DNA from: Peptostreptococcus equinus
Lineage (GTDB): Bacteria > Bacillota > Clostridia > Peptostreptococcales > Peptostreptococcaceae
NCBI RefSeq assembly: GCF_027125355.1
Contig: NZ_CP114052.1
Location: 496,001 to 560,000 of the forward strand
Reading direction: 5' to 3'
Length of the DNA: 64,000 nucleotides
Below the pieces are notes generated by a model. It was not told where the DNA came from, did not search any database, and saw only the letters and a list, made by a program, of their open reading frames with translations. Of the stretch, positions 36,843-46,301 are shown in pieces. Position numbers and translations under genes: made by a program. Positions within the stretch are counted from its first letter, which is position 1, and every line of letters starts with the position of its first letter.

Positions 36843-36898
36843 TAATAAATAATAGAATAATGATAAATTGAAAATTATATAAAAACTAATGCTGTTAA

Positions 36899-36944
36899 GT
36901 ATACTAAAAAAAGAGTTACATATGTAACTCTTTTTTTAGTATAC
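36899..36944. terminator. 46-bp perfect palindrome, bidirectional terminator
   Basis: Bases 36899-36921 are the exact reverse complement of 36922-36944, with no loop at the centre (ACATATGT). Seven A and seven T sit in the arms, so it can terminate transcription both ways. Confidence 0.85.
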
Positions 36945-37108
36945 AAATAAATATGTAACAAAAAAATTGAACATGAAGTAGAATTAGGGTTTAAAAGATA
37001 CTAAATTTTATAAAAAAGTAATTGTATAAATAAAAAGATATGTTATAATTTTTATTAAATGAGAATATATGTTATTTAATAAAAACAATCATAAAATGGA
37101 GGAGAAAA

Positions 37109-39058
37109 ATGAGTAGTTTTAAAAAAATGAGTAGTTTAATTATGGCTATTACAGTTATTTGTAATGTAAAGGTTTCTGTATTAGCTGAGAAAGTTGATAA
37201 ACAAAAGGTAAACAGGATTGAAGTAGAGAGAATTGGTGGGAAAGATAGAATTGAAACTTCATTAATGATTTCAAAAAAATTAAATACTAATAAAGCAAAC
37301 ATAGTTAATGCATGGAATTTTGCTGATGCACTTTCTATAGCGCCTATAGCTGCAATTAAAGGAGAAGGAATTATTTTAACTGATGATAAAGACGAACTGG
37401 AAAATAGTCTAAATAAATTGAAAATAAAAAGAGTGAGAGTATTAGGAGGAGAAGAAGTGATATCTTCAAAAATTTATGACTCTATAAATAAAAAATATAA
37501 TGCGCGAAGAGTGTTTGGAAAAGATAGATATGAAACCTCTCTGAATATAGTAAGAAATAGTGGATATAGCAGGGTAGGTATAGCAAACGGTGAAAAATTA
37601 CATGATAGTTTGACTGCTGGTCCATTCTTAGCAAAGAAGAAATTACCTCTTTTATTAATACATAAAGAAAATAAAAAAGAAATTCCCAATGATTTAAAAG
37701 TTGAATATACTTTTGGTGGAGAAAAGTCTATAAGAGAAACATTTGGAAAAAGATTAGCTGGTGAAGACAGATTTAAGACATCTGTAAATATTGCTCAAGA
37801 ATTCGGTGAAATTGATAACGTTATATTAGTGAATGGATATAAATATCCTGATGCTTTGTCAGTGGCACCCTTAGCAAAAAAAATGAATGCTCCAATAGTA
37901 TTAACCAAAAATAATAAATTATCTAAGGAAGTAGAAGAAATTATAAAAAAAGTAAGTAAAGTAACAATTATAGGAGGAGAAAATTCTGTATCTGACAATA
38001 TAGAAAAGAAAATTAAGCAATTTTCAAAGAAAGAAAATAATTCATATGAAGATGAGGGACTAGATGAGAAAATAGATTTAAAAGATGATACACCTTTAGA
38101 AAATGGTGATTTCTACGGCACTGCTGATTCAGGTGTATATTATTCATATTCAACAATTAGAAAATACAAAAGTGGTCCATCAGTTGTAAAAATTAATGTT
38201 AAAGATGGAAAAATTACAAGAGCTGAATCAGTTCGTTATACTGATGATGATGTAACTTCTGGATTTTCATTCGCACAGTATGCAGAAAAGAAGGATAAAT
38301 TATTAAGTATGATGGCAGGCTTGGATATAAAAGGTGTAAAAAGAGCTGATTTATTAGTGAGAGCAAATAGTGGACAAAAGGAAGAGTATGATGTCATTTC
38401 TGGTGCTACGATAACTTCAAAAGGACATATGAGCGCTGTAATTGCCGCTCTTAAAAATTCAGCACAAGCTTATAAAGATAAGATATCTGGTAAAATAGTA
38501 AATCAAAAACCTGTAGTTATTTGGATGGAACCAATAAATTTATTGAAATCTCCACTCTATTTTGGTAAACCTATAAATATGAAAGATGTAGGAGTAATAT
38601 TACATTATTCTAATGGAAAGCAAGAGAAAGTTTTATATCCAAGTTTTAGTGAATTTGGTATATCTTGTAATTATAGTAATAATCAAATTTTAAATGAAAA
38701 TGACCCTAATTTGGATAAAAATAACAATATTTCTATAGAATTTAGAGAGAAAACAGCAAATTCTCATATAAGTTATTCTGTGCAATTTTCAAAATACAAG
38801 CATATGAGATTTGCTACTAAAGGTCAGATTGAATATGAAAATGGGGAGATAGAAACATTTGAAATGTTCAACAATGAATTTAGATATAGATTTAAGCCAA
38901 AACATATTGTTAAAAAAATTTCAATTTTTGAAAACGATAAGCTTTTAGGTGAAGGAAAATATAATGAAGAATATAAAGAGTATATAATAACAGTCCCAAA
39001 TTCACTATTAGATGAATATTGGAGATTTGAAACTTATTTTATAAAGCCAGAGCTTTAA
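37109..39058 (+). CDS. CWB2-anchored surface flavoprotein (FMN-binding domain)
   Basis: 649 residues. A signal peptide (MSSFKKMSSLIMAITVI ... VLA) is followed by three CWB2 repeats (about 38-325; GGKDRIETS, FGKDRYETS, AGEDRFKTS; GGE endings). These hold proteins on anionic wall polymers in clostridia. Residues about 338-455 form an FMN-binding domain, with the covalent flavin motif SGATITS at 431-437 (Thr436 the probable site). The last 180 residues are unassigned. RBS GGAGG. Covalent FMN would need an ApbE transferase, not in this window. It probably works in extracytoplasmic electron transfer or reductase chemistry. Confidence 0.9.
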   Translation: MSSFKKMSSLIMAITVICNVKVSVLAEKVDKQKVNRIEVERIGGKDRIETSLMISKKLNTNKANIVNAWNFADALSIAPIAAIKGEGIILTDDKDELENSLNKLKIKRVRVLGGEEVISSKIYDSINKKYNARRVFGKDRYETSLNIVRNSGYSRVGIANGEKLHDSLTAGPFLAKKKLPLLLIHKENKKEIPNDLKVEYTFGGEKSIRETFGKRLAGEDRFKTSVNIAQEFGEIDNVILVNGYKYPDALSVAPLAKKMNAPIVLTKNNKLSKEVEEIIKKVSKVTIIGGENSVSDNIEKKIKQFSKKENNSYEDEGLDEKIDLKDDTPLENGDFYGTADSGVYYSYSTIRKYKSGPSVVKINVKDGKITRAESVRYTDDDVTSGFSFAQYAEKKDKLLSMMAGLDIKGVKRADLLVRANSGQKEEYDVISGATITSKGHMSAVIAALKNSAQAYKDKISGKIVNQKPVVIWMEPINLLKSPLYFGKPINMKDVGVILHYSNGKQEKVLYPSFSEFGISCNYSNNQILNENDPNLDKNNNISIEFREKTANSHISYSVQFSKYKHMRFATKGQIEYENGEIETFEMFNNEFRYRFKPKHIVKKISIFENDKLLGEGKYNEEYKEYIITVPNSLLDEYWRFETYFIKPEL

Positions 39059-39225
39059 AAATGATTTTTAAAAGTACATGCATATTCTAATTCATCATTG
39101 AAAAATTTGATATCTTAAAGTATAGTAGTAAATAAGTAATCTTATTTTATAGTTTATATTTAAATAAGATTAAAATTGTATAGAAAAGCTTTAATAAATA
39201 ATATTAAGATATTTTGGAGGTAAAG

Positions 39226-40125
39226 ATGAAAAAAAAATTAATTGCTAGTGTACTTTTAGTTTCTTTTATATTAAGCGGATGTGGGCAAAAAGCAGCACAA
39301 AAAACTAATGTTGATAAAAATAATAATACATGGCTAAAGACTTCTATAGAAAATATAAATAAGGAAAGTGACAGGCAGTCCATACAAGAAACCACTATTA
39401 AGTTTAAAGACGGTAAAATAGCTAAACAAAAATATGAATATACTATTAGTAAAGATAAAAATCTTGTAAAGATTAAATCTGCTGATCCTAATGATGATAA
39501 AAATAAATTAGAAATATTCTATAAATTAAATGATGAAAAAATAGATGTATATGTTGTTAAGCCAGGTCAAGAAAAAGCAGAGCTAGAAAATAATGCTCCA
39601 TTAAATAAAGAATTGATAGATGGTGTCATTAATAGTACAATGATGGATGAAAATATAGATAAATATGAAATTAAAGGGGAAGAAAAGAAAGATGGAAAAG
39701 ATGTAATAAAGGTTGTTTATCATAGATCTAATGATAATTCTTTATCTGAAGAACTTAAAAAAGCAGGTGTGCTGAAAGATGATTTAATTAACAAGCATCA
39801 GGATTTAAAAGAAGCAATAGAAAATGATAAGAAGAAAAATATTGATTTATATTACTATTTCGATAAGAAGTCTAAAGAATTATTGTACTCTGAGTTTGAT
39901 AGCACAAGCTTTACTATAATAAATCATTATTCAAATGGTGAGAATTCAAACCCACCTATAAAATCGACTACAAAGACATTAATTAAAACCAAAAATATAG
40001 AAAAAATTGTTTTACCAACTGTAATAAAGTCGAATGAAAATACTGGTGAAGCAAAGTCTCAGGGGTCATCGACTGATAATAGTGTAAATAAAGTAAATGG
40101 TGAAGAAAATAATATCCAAAAATAA
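39226..40125 (+). CDS. secreted lipoprotein of unknown function
   Basis: 300 residues from ATG 39226 (GGAGG at 39216-39220), not the TTG four codons earlier. The signal peptide MKKKLIASVLLVSFILSGC contains a clear lipobox (LSGC), so the mature protein is a membrane-anchored lipoprotein. The mature part is charged, with a pattern of beta-strands (FKDGKIAKQKYEYTIS, DLYYYFDKKSKELLYSEFDS) resembling LolA/LppX-like clostridial lipoproteins, and a Ser/Asn-rich tail. A strong terminator follows. It lies just after the wall flavoprotein, but a 167-bp gap makes an operon uncertain. Confidence 0.8.
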   Translation: MKKKLIASVLLVSFILSGCGQKAAQKTNVDKNNNTWLKTSIENINKESDRQSIQETTIKFKDGKIAKQKYEYTISKDKNLVKIKSADPNDDKNKLEIFYKLNDEKIDVYVVKPGQEKAELENNAPLNKELIDGVINSTMMDENIDKYEIKGEEKKDGKDVIKVVYHRSNDNSLSEELKKAGVLKDDLINKHQDLKEAIENDKKKNIDLYYYFDKKSKELLYSEFDSTSFTIINHYSNGENSNPPIKSTTKTLIKTKNIEKIVLPTVIKSNENTGEAKSQGSSTDNSVNKVNGEENNIQK

Positions 40126-40140
40126 CTAGTTAAGAATTTT

Positions 40141-40185
40141 AAAATAATAAAAAATAGGAGTTTATCTCCTATTTTTTATTATTTT
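40141..40185. terminator. long-stem terminator
   Basis: 40141-40159 is the exact reverse complement of 40167-40185, with a 7-nt loop. A-rich left and T-rich right arms suit both directions. Confidence 0.9.
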
Positions 40186-40311
40186 AGACAATTATATTAA
40201 ATAATTACAAGATTAATTAATTTATATTTAAGGAAATTTGTATATTATTCTAACAATGCAAAAAATTTAAGAAAATAAATTTAGTAAGTTTAATAGTAAA
40301 GGGGAGATTTT

Positions 40312-41034
40312 TTGAAAAAATACTATTTGTATATAAGTACTTATATGGGTATAATGGGTATTGGTTTATTTGTATTAAAAATATTTTTTAATGTATTATA
40401 TACTGATTCAGAATTAATATATAATTTTCTACCAGTTTTGATAATACTAGCATCAATATCATTAATTTTTTACTTTATAAATAAAGAAGATTTAAAAATA
40501 AAATGGAGAGAAAATAGACAGTATTTTCTTTTTCATGTATGTTTTCTGCCTGTTCTATTTATAGCAACAGTATTATTTATAGAAGATTATTCTTTAAGCT
40601 ATAAACATTTAATGTTGCCAATATTGACATTATTAATAGGAATAGGAGAAGAGGTAAGCTATAGAAAAATTCTTTTTTCTAAGTTACTGAGACAAACTAG
40701 TATAAAAAAAGCTATAATTTATTCATCTCTTGCATTTTCTATTCTTCATACTATGAATCTATTTGGAGGTGTGAGTATAGACCAAATGGCTTTTCAACTA
40801 TTTAGCACATTTGTATTTGGAATATTTTTTGCAGTTATGTATTTATATACTCATAATATTATATTATTGATTTTGCATCATAGTTTATGGGACTATATAT
40901 TTTTGAGTAGACTTTTAGAAAATCATAATTTACTGAATATCGCGATGTGGGTTATACCTATCATACAAATAATAATAATGCTATATTTATATAAAGATTA
41001 TAAGAATAAAATGAAAAAAGATATATTTATATAA
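40312..41034 (+). CDS. CPBP-family intramembrane metalloprotease
   Basis: 240 residues, TTG start after GGGGAG. Multi-pass membrane protein with the three CPBP/Rce1 motifs: GEEVSYRKILF (EExxxR), FSILHTMNLF and LHHSLWDY. Members cleave within the membrane and include bacteriocin-immunity and protein-processing enzymes. A terminator overlaps its last codons. No bacteriocin gene is evident next to it, so a specific role is not assignable. Confidence 0.88.
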   Translation: MKKYYLYISTYMGIMGIGLFVLKIFFNVLYTDSELIYNFLPVLIILASISLIFYFINKEDLKIKWRENRQYFLFHVCFLPVLFIATVLFIEDYSLSYKHLMLPILTLLIGIGEEVSYRKILFSKLLRQTSIKKAIIYSSLAFSILHTMNLFGGVSIDQMAFQLFSTFVFGIFFAVMYLYTHNIILLILHHSLWDYIFLSRLLENHNLLNIAMWVIPIIQIIIMLYLYKDYKNKMKKDIFI

Positions 41035-41049
41035 GTATATCTTTTTTTA
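41014..41049 (+). terminator. terminator overlapping the end of the CPBP gene
   Basis: AAAAAAGATATA pairs with TATATCTTTTTT across about ten bases; the T run continues to about 41048. The stem lies partly in the last codons. Confidence 0.75.
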
Positions 41050-41230
41050 TTGAATTATAAATAATGCGATAGCTTGTTTAACATTCAATAATAGCTATAG
41101 TAAATAATTTTTATCTATAATATAAAGCTTTTTTATAATTAAAATATAATTATTATATTGACTTTGTTAAAAAATTATTATATCATATAGGAAATTGATA
41201 AATATTATACAAATATGGAGGTTTAATATT

Positions 41231-42289
41231 ATGAAAGCATTTGCTATGAAAAAAATTGGAGAAACAGCTTGGATTGAAAAGGAAAGACCACTATGTGGTC
41301 CTATGGATGCAATATTAAAACCAATAGCCTTAGCACCTTGCACATCAGACATTCATACAGTATTTGAGGGTGCAATTGGAGAAAGAACAGATATGATATT
41401 GGGTCATGAGGGCGTAGGTGAGATTGTAGAGGTAGGAGAATTAGTTAAAGATTTTAAAGTTGGAGATAAATGTATAGTTCCAGCTATAACACCGGATTGG
41501 AATTCTCTAGAAGCACAAGATGGATTCTCTATGCATTCAAATGGCATGTTGGCCGGATGGAAATTTTCCAATTTTAAGGACGGTGTATTTGGTGAATTTT
41601 TCCATGTAAATGATGCTGATGGAAACCTAGCACATTTGCCTGAAGGAATGGATTTAACTGCTGCAGCAATGCTTTCAGATATGGTTCCTACTGGATTTCA
41701 TGGAGCAGAGCTTGCTGATATTCAGTTTGGAGATAATGTATTAGTTGTTGGAATAGGTCCGGTAGGTTTGATGGCTGTTGCAGGAGCTCAGTTAAGAGGA
41801 GCAGCTAATATATATGCAGTTGGCACTAGACCAAATTGTATAGAAATAGCCAAAGAATTTGGTGCAAATAATATAATAAGTTATAGAGATGGAAAAATAG
41901 ATGAGCAAATAATGAAACTTACAAATAATAAAGGAGTAGATAAAGTAATAATAGCAGGAGGTACGGTTGATACTTTTATAGAAGCGGTAAAGGCTGTAAA
42001 ACCGGGAGGAATAATAGCAAATGTAAATTACCTTGGTGAAGGTGAATATGTTAAAATACCTCGCGAAGATTGGGGAGCAGGAATGGGCCATAAACAAATC
42101 AGGGGTGGATTAATGCCAGGAGGAAGGAAGAGGATGGAAAGACTTGCAGATCTTGTAATGACTGGAAGAATACATCCAGAAAAATTAGTTACTCATACAT
42201 TTGAAGGTATTGAACACCTATCTGATGCCCTAGATTTAATGCATAAAAAACCAAAGGATTTAATAAAGCCTGTAGTATTTGTGAAATAA
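41231..42289 (+). CDS. adh: NADP-dependent secondary-alcohol (isopropanol) dehydrogenase
   Basis: 352 residues, ATG 41231 preceded by GGAGG. It is strikingly like the Clostridium beijerinckii / Thermoanaerobacter zinc alcohol dehydrogenase: MKAFAMKKIGETAWIEKERP, APCTSDIHTVFEGA (Zn Cys), GHEGVGE (His-Glu), SNGMLAGWKFSNFKDGVFGE, and SDMVPTGFHGAELAD (the Asp). Nucleotide binding is VGIGPVGLM, followed by AVGTRP, where the Thr/Arg pair fits NADP rather than NAD. It interconverts acetone or other small ketones and secondary alcohols. It stands alone between two terminators. Confidence 0.93.
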   Translation: MKAFAMKKIGETAWIEKERPLCGPMDAILKPIALAPCTSDIHTVFEGAIGERTDMILGHEGVGEIVEVGELVKDFKVGDKCIVPAITPDWNSLEAQDGFSMHSNGMLAGWKFSNFKDGVFGEFFHVNDADGNLAHLPEGMDLTAAAMLSDMVPTGFHGAELADIQFGDNVLVVGIGPVGLMAVAGAQLRGAANIYAVGTRPNCIEIAKEFGANNIISYRDGKIDEQIMKLTNNKGVDKVIIAGGTVDTFIEAVKAVKPGGIIANVNYLGEGEYVKIPREDWGAGMGHKQIRGGLMPGGRKRMERLADLVMTGRIHPEKLVTHTFEGIEHLSDALDLMHKKPKDLIKPVVFVK

Positions 42290-42327
42290 TATATAGTAGT
42301 ATGACTACTGAAAAATTTAATAAAAAA

Positions 42328-42357
42328 ACGAAGCAAATTTATTCGCTTCGTTTTTTT
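42328..42357. terminator. shared convergent terminator adh / bioBD
   Basis: ACGAAGC (42328-42334) with GCTTCGT (42345-42351), A run before and seven T after, so it serves both strands. Confidence 0.85.
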
Positions 42358-42426
42358 ATTAATAACATTGTTTATGTTGTAAATATTTATCTAAGTGTAT
42401 TTCAAATTTTAAAATGTATCAAAGTA

Positions 42427-44115
42427 TTATTCACAATAAAATACGCGTTTGTCTGTCAACTGTTCTATCATTTTTTTATTGTCTATATGTTTTATATTAG
42501 TAGTATCAAACTTATTCATTATTATTGCTCTCACATTAATATTCATGTTTATACAGTATTCAAAAGTGGTCACTGCTTGATTGATTGAACCTAAATCTGA
42601 GCCTATTACTAAAATAATATCTATGTTCAGCATTTTTATAATATCAGTCTGCATTATTAATTTATATTGGGATTTATGTATAGGGCAAACTATTCCACCA
42701 CATCCTTCCACTATTGTATAATCGCTTTTATTATATAAATCAAAAAAATCATTTTTGATAATATCAAGAGATATTTCTTTTTCATTTATAAAAGATGCTA
42801 AATGAGGTGAATATGCTTGTCTAAATATATAAGAGCAAAGCTCATTAGGTTTTTTATTCAAGTTAGATCTTTCTATTACATATTTACAGTCGCCTGCAAT
42901 TAAATTATTATTATCATAATTTGTATCTAAATGAGCTCCACTTAGGACTGGTTTATAATATGTTACATCTATATTTGAATCCTTAAGAATACTACATATT
43001 TCTCCACTAATATATGTTTTACCAATATCTGTGTTGGCTCCACTTATAAAAATTGCTTTTTTATCGGAATTTGTATCTTCTAACAATACTTGTGAGATAT
43101 TAGAAATGTGATCTTCTAAAATACCATTGTCATTAGTTTTTTTTATTGAAAAACCCATACTTTCTATCGTTTTAATATCATCAGTAGGATTAATTCCAGA
43201 GGTAGTAAGCATATCACCAGAAATCATAGAGTCTACACCTGAATTTATTGCCTTTAAACCATTATCATCAAGTAATATCCTCCCACCTGCCAGTCTTATA
43301 TTTTTATGTGGCAAGATAAATCTAAAAATAGAAATAGATCTAATAATTTCGTCATAGTTTAAAATTTTATTATTTTCTAAGGGTGTATTTGATATAGGAT
43401 TTAATATATTTATCGGTACAGAATCGACATTTAATTTTCTTAAGTCTAATGCCATTTCAATTCTGTGGTCTAAGTTTTCGCCTAAACCAAATATTCCACC
43501 ACTACATATTTTAAGACCAGCCTTTTGTGCTGCTTTTATAGTTTTTACTTTGTCATCATAAGTATGAGTGGTGCATATATTTGAGAAAAATGACTTAGAA
43601 GTTTCTAAGTTATTGTGGTATCTACTAACACCAGCTTTTTTTAGTCTTAGTAATTGCTCATATGTCAAAAGACCATTTGAAGAACAAAGATTAATAGGAC
43701 ATTTTAAAGATATTTCTTCAAATGTATTACATAATTTTATTAACTCCTTATCTTTTAGGCTTCTGCCAGAGGTAACTATAGAAAATCTATTTATTTTATT
43801 GTTATAATTTTTTATTGCAGAATTTACTATTTCACTTTTTTCTAAAATATCATATTTATCAACAGTTACGTTGTGATGTGATGACTGAGCACAAAAAGAA
43901 CAATTTTCGCTACAGTTACCGCTTTTACCATTTATAATTGTACATAAATCAAACTCTCCATCAGATAAAGCATCTCTAATTTGACAAGCTAACTCACATA
44001 GAATATTTAAATCACAGTATTTGAGTATTTCAATATCATCCAAATCAACTTCATAACCATTTATAACCATATCTTTTAGTTTCTTTGCCTTTAAGTTATA
44101 TAGATTATCTTCCAT
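42427..44115 (-). CDS. bioBD: fused biotin synthase-dethiobiotin synthetase (BioB-BioD)
   Basis: 562 residues carrying the last two steps of biotin synthesis. Residues 1 to about 340 are a radical-SAM biotin synthase: CSENCSFCAQ (4Fe-4S), YHNNLET, ICSGGIFGLGE, IRLAGGR. Residues about 345-562 are dethiobiotin synthetase: GANTDIGKT P-loop, YYKPVLSGAH, SPHLASF, VEGCGGIVCPI. One ORF with no internal start site is seen. The position of the E. coli Cys97 ligand of the second cluster reads RFSIVTSG, that is serine, while the Cys128 and Cys188 equivalents and the Arg are kept. The start overlaps the end of bioY by 11 bp. Confidence 0.92.
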   Translation of the reverse strand: MEDNLYNLKAKKLKDMVINGYEVDLDDIEILKYCDLNILCELACQIRDALSDGEFDLCTIINGKSGNCSENCSFCAQSSHHNVTVDKYDILEKSEIVNSAIKNYNNKINRFSIVTSGRSLKDKELIKLCNTFEEISLKCPINLCSSNGLLTYEQLLRLKKAGVSRYHNNLETSKSFFSNICTTHTYDDKVKTIKAAQKAGLKICSGGIFGLGENLDHRIEMALDLRKLNVDSVPINILNPISNTPLENNKILNYDEIIRSISIFRFILPHKNIRLAGGRILLDDNGLKAINSGVDSMISGDMLTTSGINPTDDIKTIESMGFSIKKTNDNGILEDHISNISQVLLEDTNSDKKAIFISGANTDIGKTYISGEICSILKDSNIDVTYYKPVLSGAHLDTNYDNNNLIAGDCKYVIERSNLNKKPNELCSYIFRQAYSPHLASFINEKEISLDIIKNDFFDLYNKSDYTIVEGCGGIVCPIHKSQYKLIMQTDIIKMLNIDIILVIGSDLGSINQAVTTFEYCINMNINVRAIIMNKFDTTNIKHIDNKKMIEQLTDKRVFYCE

Positions 44116-44677
44116 CAGCGTATACCGCCCTTCTAATTTTTGGAGCTAGTATTGCTGCCAAAATAGTAGCAATTAAATCTCCAGGCATATCTATAGGAAA
44201 GGCGCCTAAAAAAATAACAAGCCATGGTGTTTTTACACCCATAAATAAATTTAATGCGGTATATTTATAAATAAAACCAATAACATATATTATCAAAAAT
44301 CCAACAATTCCAGCCATAAAAAAATTAGAGAATTTTTTATTACGATTGTTTAACAGGTAAGATACTATATAAGAGCTAACTGCAAAACCAATTAGATATC
44401 CAAAGCTAGGTTTTAATATATAAGTAATACCACCGCCTGCTGCAAATACAGGAAAACCAGCTAGACCTAAAGCTAAATATATACACACAGACAACAGCGC
44501 CTTTTTAGGACTTAGAACCATTGCAGATAAAATAATAAATAAATATTGTAGTGTAAAGTAATCTGAATTAGGTAGAGGTATCTGTATAAAAGCTCCAACT
44601 ACATATAATGCAGAAAATATTGAACATAAAACCATCGATTTTACATCCAAATTGATATTAGTAAGTGTTTTTTCCAT
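44105..44677 (-). CDS. bioY: biotin ECF transporter S component BioY
   Basis: 190 residues, six hydrophobic segments, with the BioY features LQYLFIILSAMVLSPKKA, GLAGFPVFAAGGG, KPSFGYLIGF and the late GDLIATILAA. RBS AAAGGAG before ATG 44677. It takes up biotin, usually with a shared EcfAT module encoded elsewhere. It is the first gene of a two-gene biotin operon; its 3' end overlaps bioBD. The upstream BirA-type operator implies repression when biotin is plentiful. Confidence 0.93.
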   Translation of the reverse strand: MEKTLTNINLDVKSMVLCSIFSALYVVGAFIQIPLPNSDYFTLQYLFIILSAMVLSPKKALLSVCIYLALGLAGFPVFAAGGGITYILKPSFGYLIGFAVSSYIVSYLLNNRNKKFSNFFMAGIVGFLIIYVIGFIYKYTALNLFMGVKTPWLVIFLGAFPIDMPGDLIATILAAILAPKIRRAVYADGR

Positions 44678-44710
44678 GAAAATAATCTCCTTTTTAAATT
44701 TATAGAAATA

Positions 44711-44767
44711 ATAATAGCATATAAGAACTATATTGTAAACATAAATTTATTTAGGTTTACAATATAG
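44711..44767 (-). promoter_or_regulatory. BirA operator overlapping the bioY promoter
   Basis: CTATATTGTAAAC (44728-44740) and its exact reverse complement at 44755-44767 are 14 bp apart, matching the TTGT-AAC...GTT-ACAA layout of Firmicute BirA boxes. On the minus strand TTTACA (44739-44734) is a good -35, with TATTAT (44716-44711) as -10 after 17 bp. The proximal half-site therefore covers the -35. Confidence 0.88.
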
Positions 44768-44921
44768 CTATATATAAAGAATAATCAAATTCAAATTTAA
44801 TTTAAAATAAATTAATGGTTATAAATAAGTGATGATATAATATATTTATATATTAATTTAGGGAAATAATTCAAATATTTGCATTGTATATAAATTTTAT
44901 TTAGAATGGAGGATATGTGAT

Positions 44922-45332
44922 TTGAAAGAGACAAAAGTAGCTTTTGTTTGTGTACATAATTCTTGCAGAAGTCAAATTGCTGAGGCTTTGGCTAAAAAAT
45001 ATGGATTAGACATACTAGAAGTGTATTCAGCAGGAACAGAAGTAAAAAGCAAAATAAATCAGGATGGAGTAAGACTAATAAAAAAAATATATGGAATTGA
45101 TATGGAAAAAAATCAAAAAACTAAGTTAATAAGTGACATACCACCTGTGGACTACTTAATAACTATGGGGTGTAATGTATCTTGTCCAATAATGTCTTAT
45201 AAATTTCAAAAAGAGGATTGGGGGCTGGAAGATCCTACCGGAAAAAGTGATGAAGAGTTCATTAAAACAATTACTTTAATAGAGGATAAGGTCTTGAATC
45301 TAATAGAAAGAGTCAAAAGAAAGTCTTTTTAG
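44922..45332 (+). CDS. arsC: arsenate reductase (LMW-phosphatase-like fold)
   Basis: 136 residues from a TTG (GGAGG eight bases upstream). CVHNSCRSQIAEALA is the C-x5-R phosphate loop, SAGTEVKS follows, and MGCNVSCP holds the two redox cysteines of thioredoxin-linked ArsC. EDPTGKSDEEF carries the Asp-Pro pair. It reduces arsenate to arsenite. No arsR or efflux gene is adjacent; the next genes are a YbaK-like and a DUF523 gene on the same strand. A protein-tyrosine phosphatase role is less likely given the Cys pair. Confidence 0.88.
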   Translation: MKETKVAFVCVHNSCRSQIAEALAKKYGLDILEVYSAGTEVKSKINQDGVRLIKKIYGIDMEKNQKTKLISDIPPVDYLITMGCNVSCPIMSYKFQKEDWGLEDPTGKSDEEFIKTITLIEDKVLNLIERVKRKSF

Positions 45333-45372
45333 GATATTTTTATATTAAATCATTAATAGAGGGAGAGAATTT

Positions 45373-45842
45373 ATGTCAATAGATAAAGTAAAAGAATTTT
45401 TTAAATCCTATTCTATGGAAAACAAGATTCTAGAATTTGATGTCTCAAGTGCAACGGTAGAATTAGCTGCTCAAGCTGTGGGATGTGAAGAAAAGAGAAT
45501 TGCAAAGACAATGTCATTTTTAGTAGAAAAAAACCTATTTTAGTGGTAGTTGCTGGGGATGCAAAAATTGCTAATTCCAAATTTAAAGCTAAATTTAATA
45601 CAAAGGCAAAAATGATACCAGCAGATTCGGTAGAAAAATTAATAGGTCATGTAATTGGTGCAGTTTGTCCATTTGCAATAAATGATGAAGTGGACGTATA
45701 TTTAGATAAGTCATTAAAGAGATTTGATACGGTATTTCCAGACGCAGGGTCTAGTAATAGTGCCATAGAATTAAGTATTGGAGAATTAGAAAAATATTCA
45801 AACTTTAAAGATTGGGTGGATATATGTAAAGATTGGGAGTAA
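45373..45842 (+). pseudogene. YbaK/EbsC-family tRNA deacylase, frameshifted in A7
   Basis: RBS GGGAGAG and ATG 45373 give MSIDKVKEFFKSYSMENKIL ... RIAKTMSFLVEKN, then a stop at 45541. Adding one A to the seven-A run at about 45530 continues PILVVVAGDAKIANSKFKAKF ... GHVIGAVCPFAI ... VFPDAGSSNSAIEL to 45842, an otherwise complete 156-residue YbaK-like protein. Such enzymes deacylate mischarged tRNA (Cys-tRNAPro or similar). Undamaged apart from this one homopolymer, so a sequencing error is as likely as decay. Confidence 0.8.
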
Positions 45843-45848
45843 ATAAAT

Positions 45849-46265
45849 ATGAAAATTTTAGTAAGTTCGTGTCTATTAGGACAGGATTGTAAATATAATG
45901 GAAAAAATAATTATAGTAAAAATGTAATGGATTATATAAAAGGTCATGAAATTATATCTGTATGTCCTGAAGTAATGGGAGGATTACCAATTCCTAGAGT
46001 GCCCGCAGAAATAGTAAATGATATAGTAATAGACAAAAATGGCAAAAATGTGAATGATCAATTTGTCTTAGGTACAGAACGGGCTTATAAATTAGCTGAA
46101 GAAAATTCAATTGATTTAGCTATACTAAAGGCAAAGAGTCCAAGCTGTGGATATAAAGAAATATATGATGGTACATTTTCAGGAAAATTAATTGAGGGTA
46201 ATGGCTTGTTTGCAAAAAAGTTAATAGAAAATGGTTATAAAGTAATGAATGAGAATGATTTATAA
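45849..46265 (+). CDS. DUF523 protein
   Basis: 138 residues, starting MKILVSSCLLGQDCKYNG, with the conserved CPEVMGGLPIPR, KAKSPSCG and GNGLFAKKL motifs of the DUF523 (YbbK-like) family. The conserved cysteines suggest a metal or sulfur role, but no activity is established. It starts 6 bp after the YbaK-like gene, so the two are co-transcribed, possibly with arsC. Terminator follows. Confidence 0.88.
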   Translation: MKILVSSCLLGQDCKYNGKNNYSKNVMDYIKGHEIISVCPEVMGGLPIPRVPAEIVNDIVIDKNGKNVNDQFVLGTERAYKLAEENSIDLAILKAKSPSCGYKEIYDGTFSGKLIEGNGLFAKKLIENGYKVMNENDL

Positions 46266-46301
46266 AAAACATATTTCAATCTATAATATAAAAATTAATT
46301 A

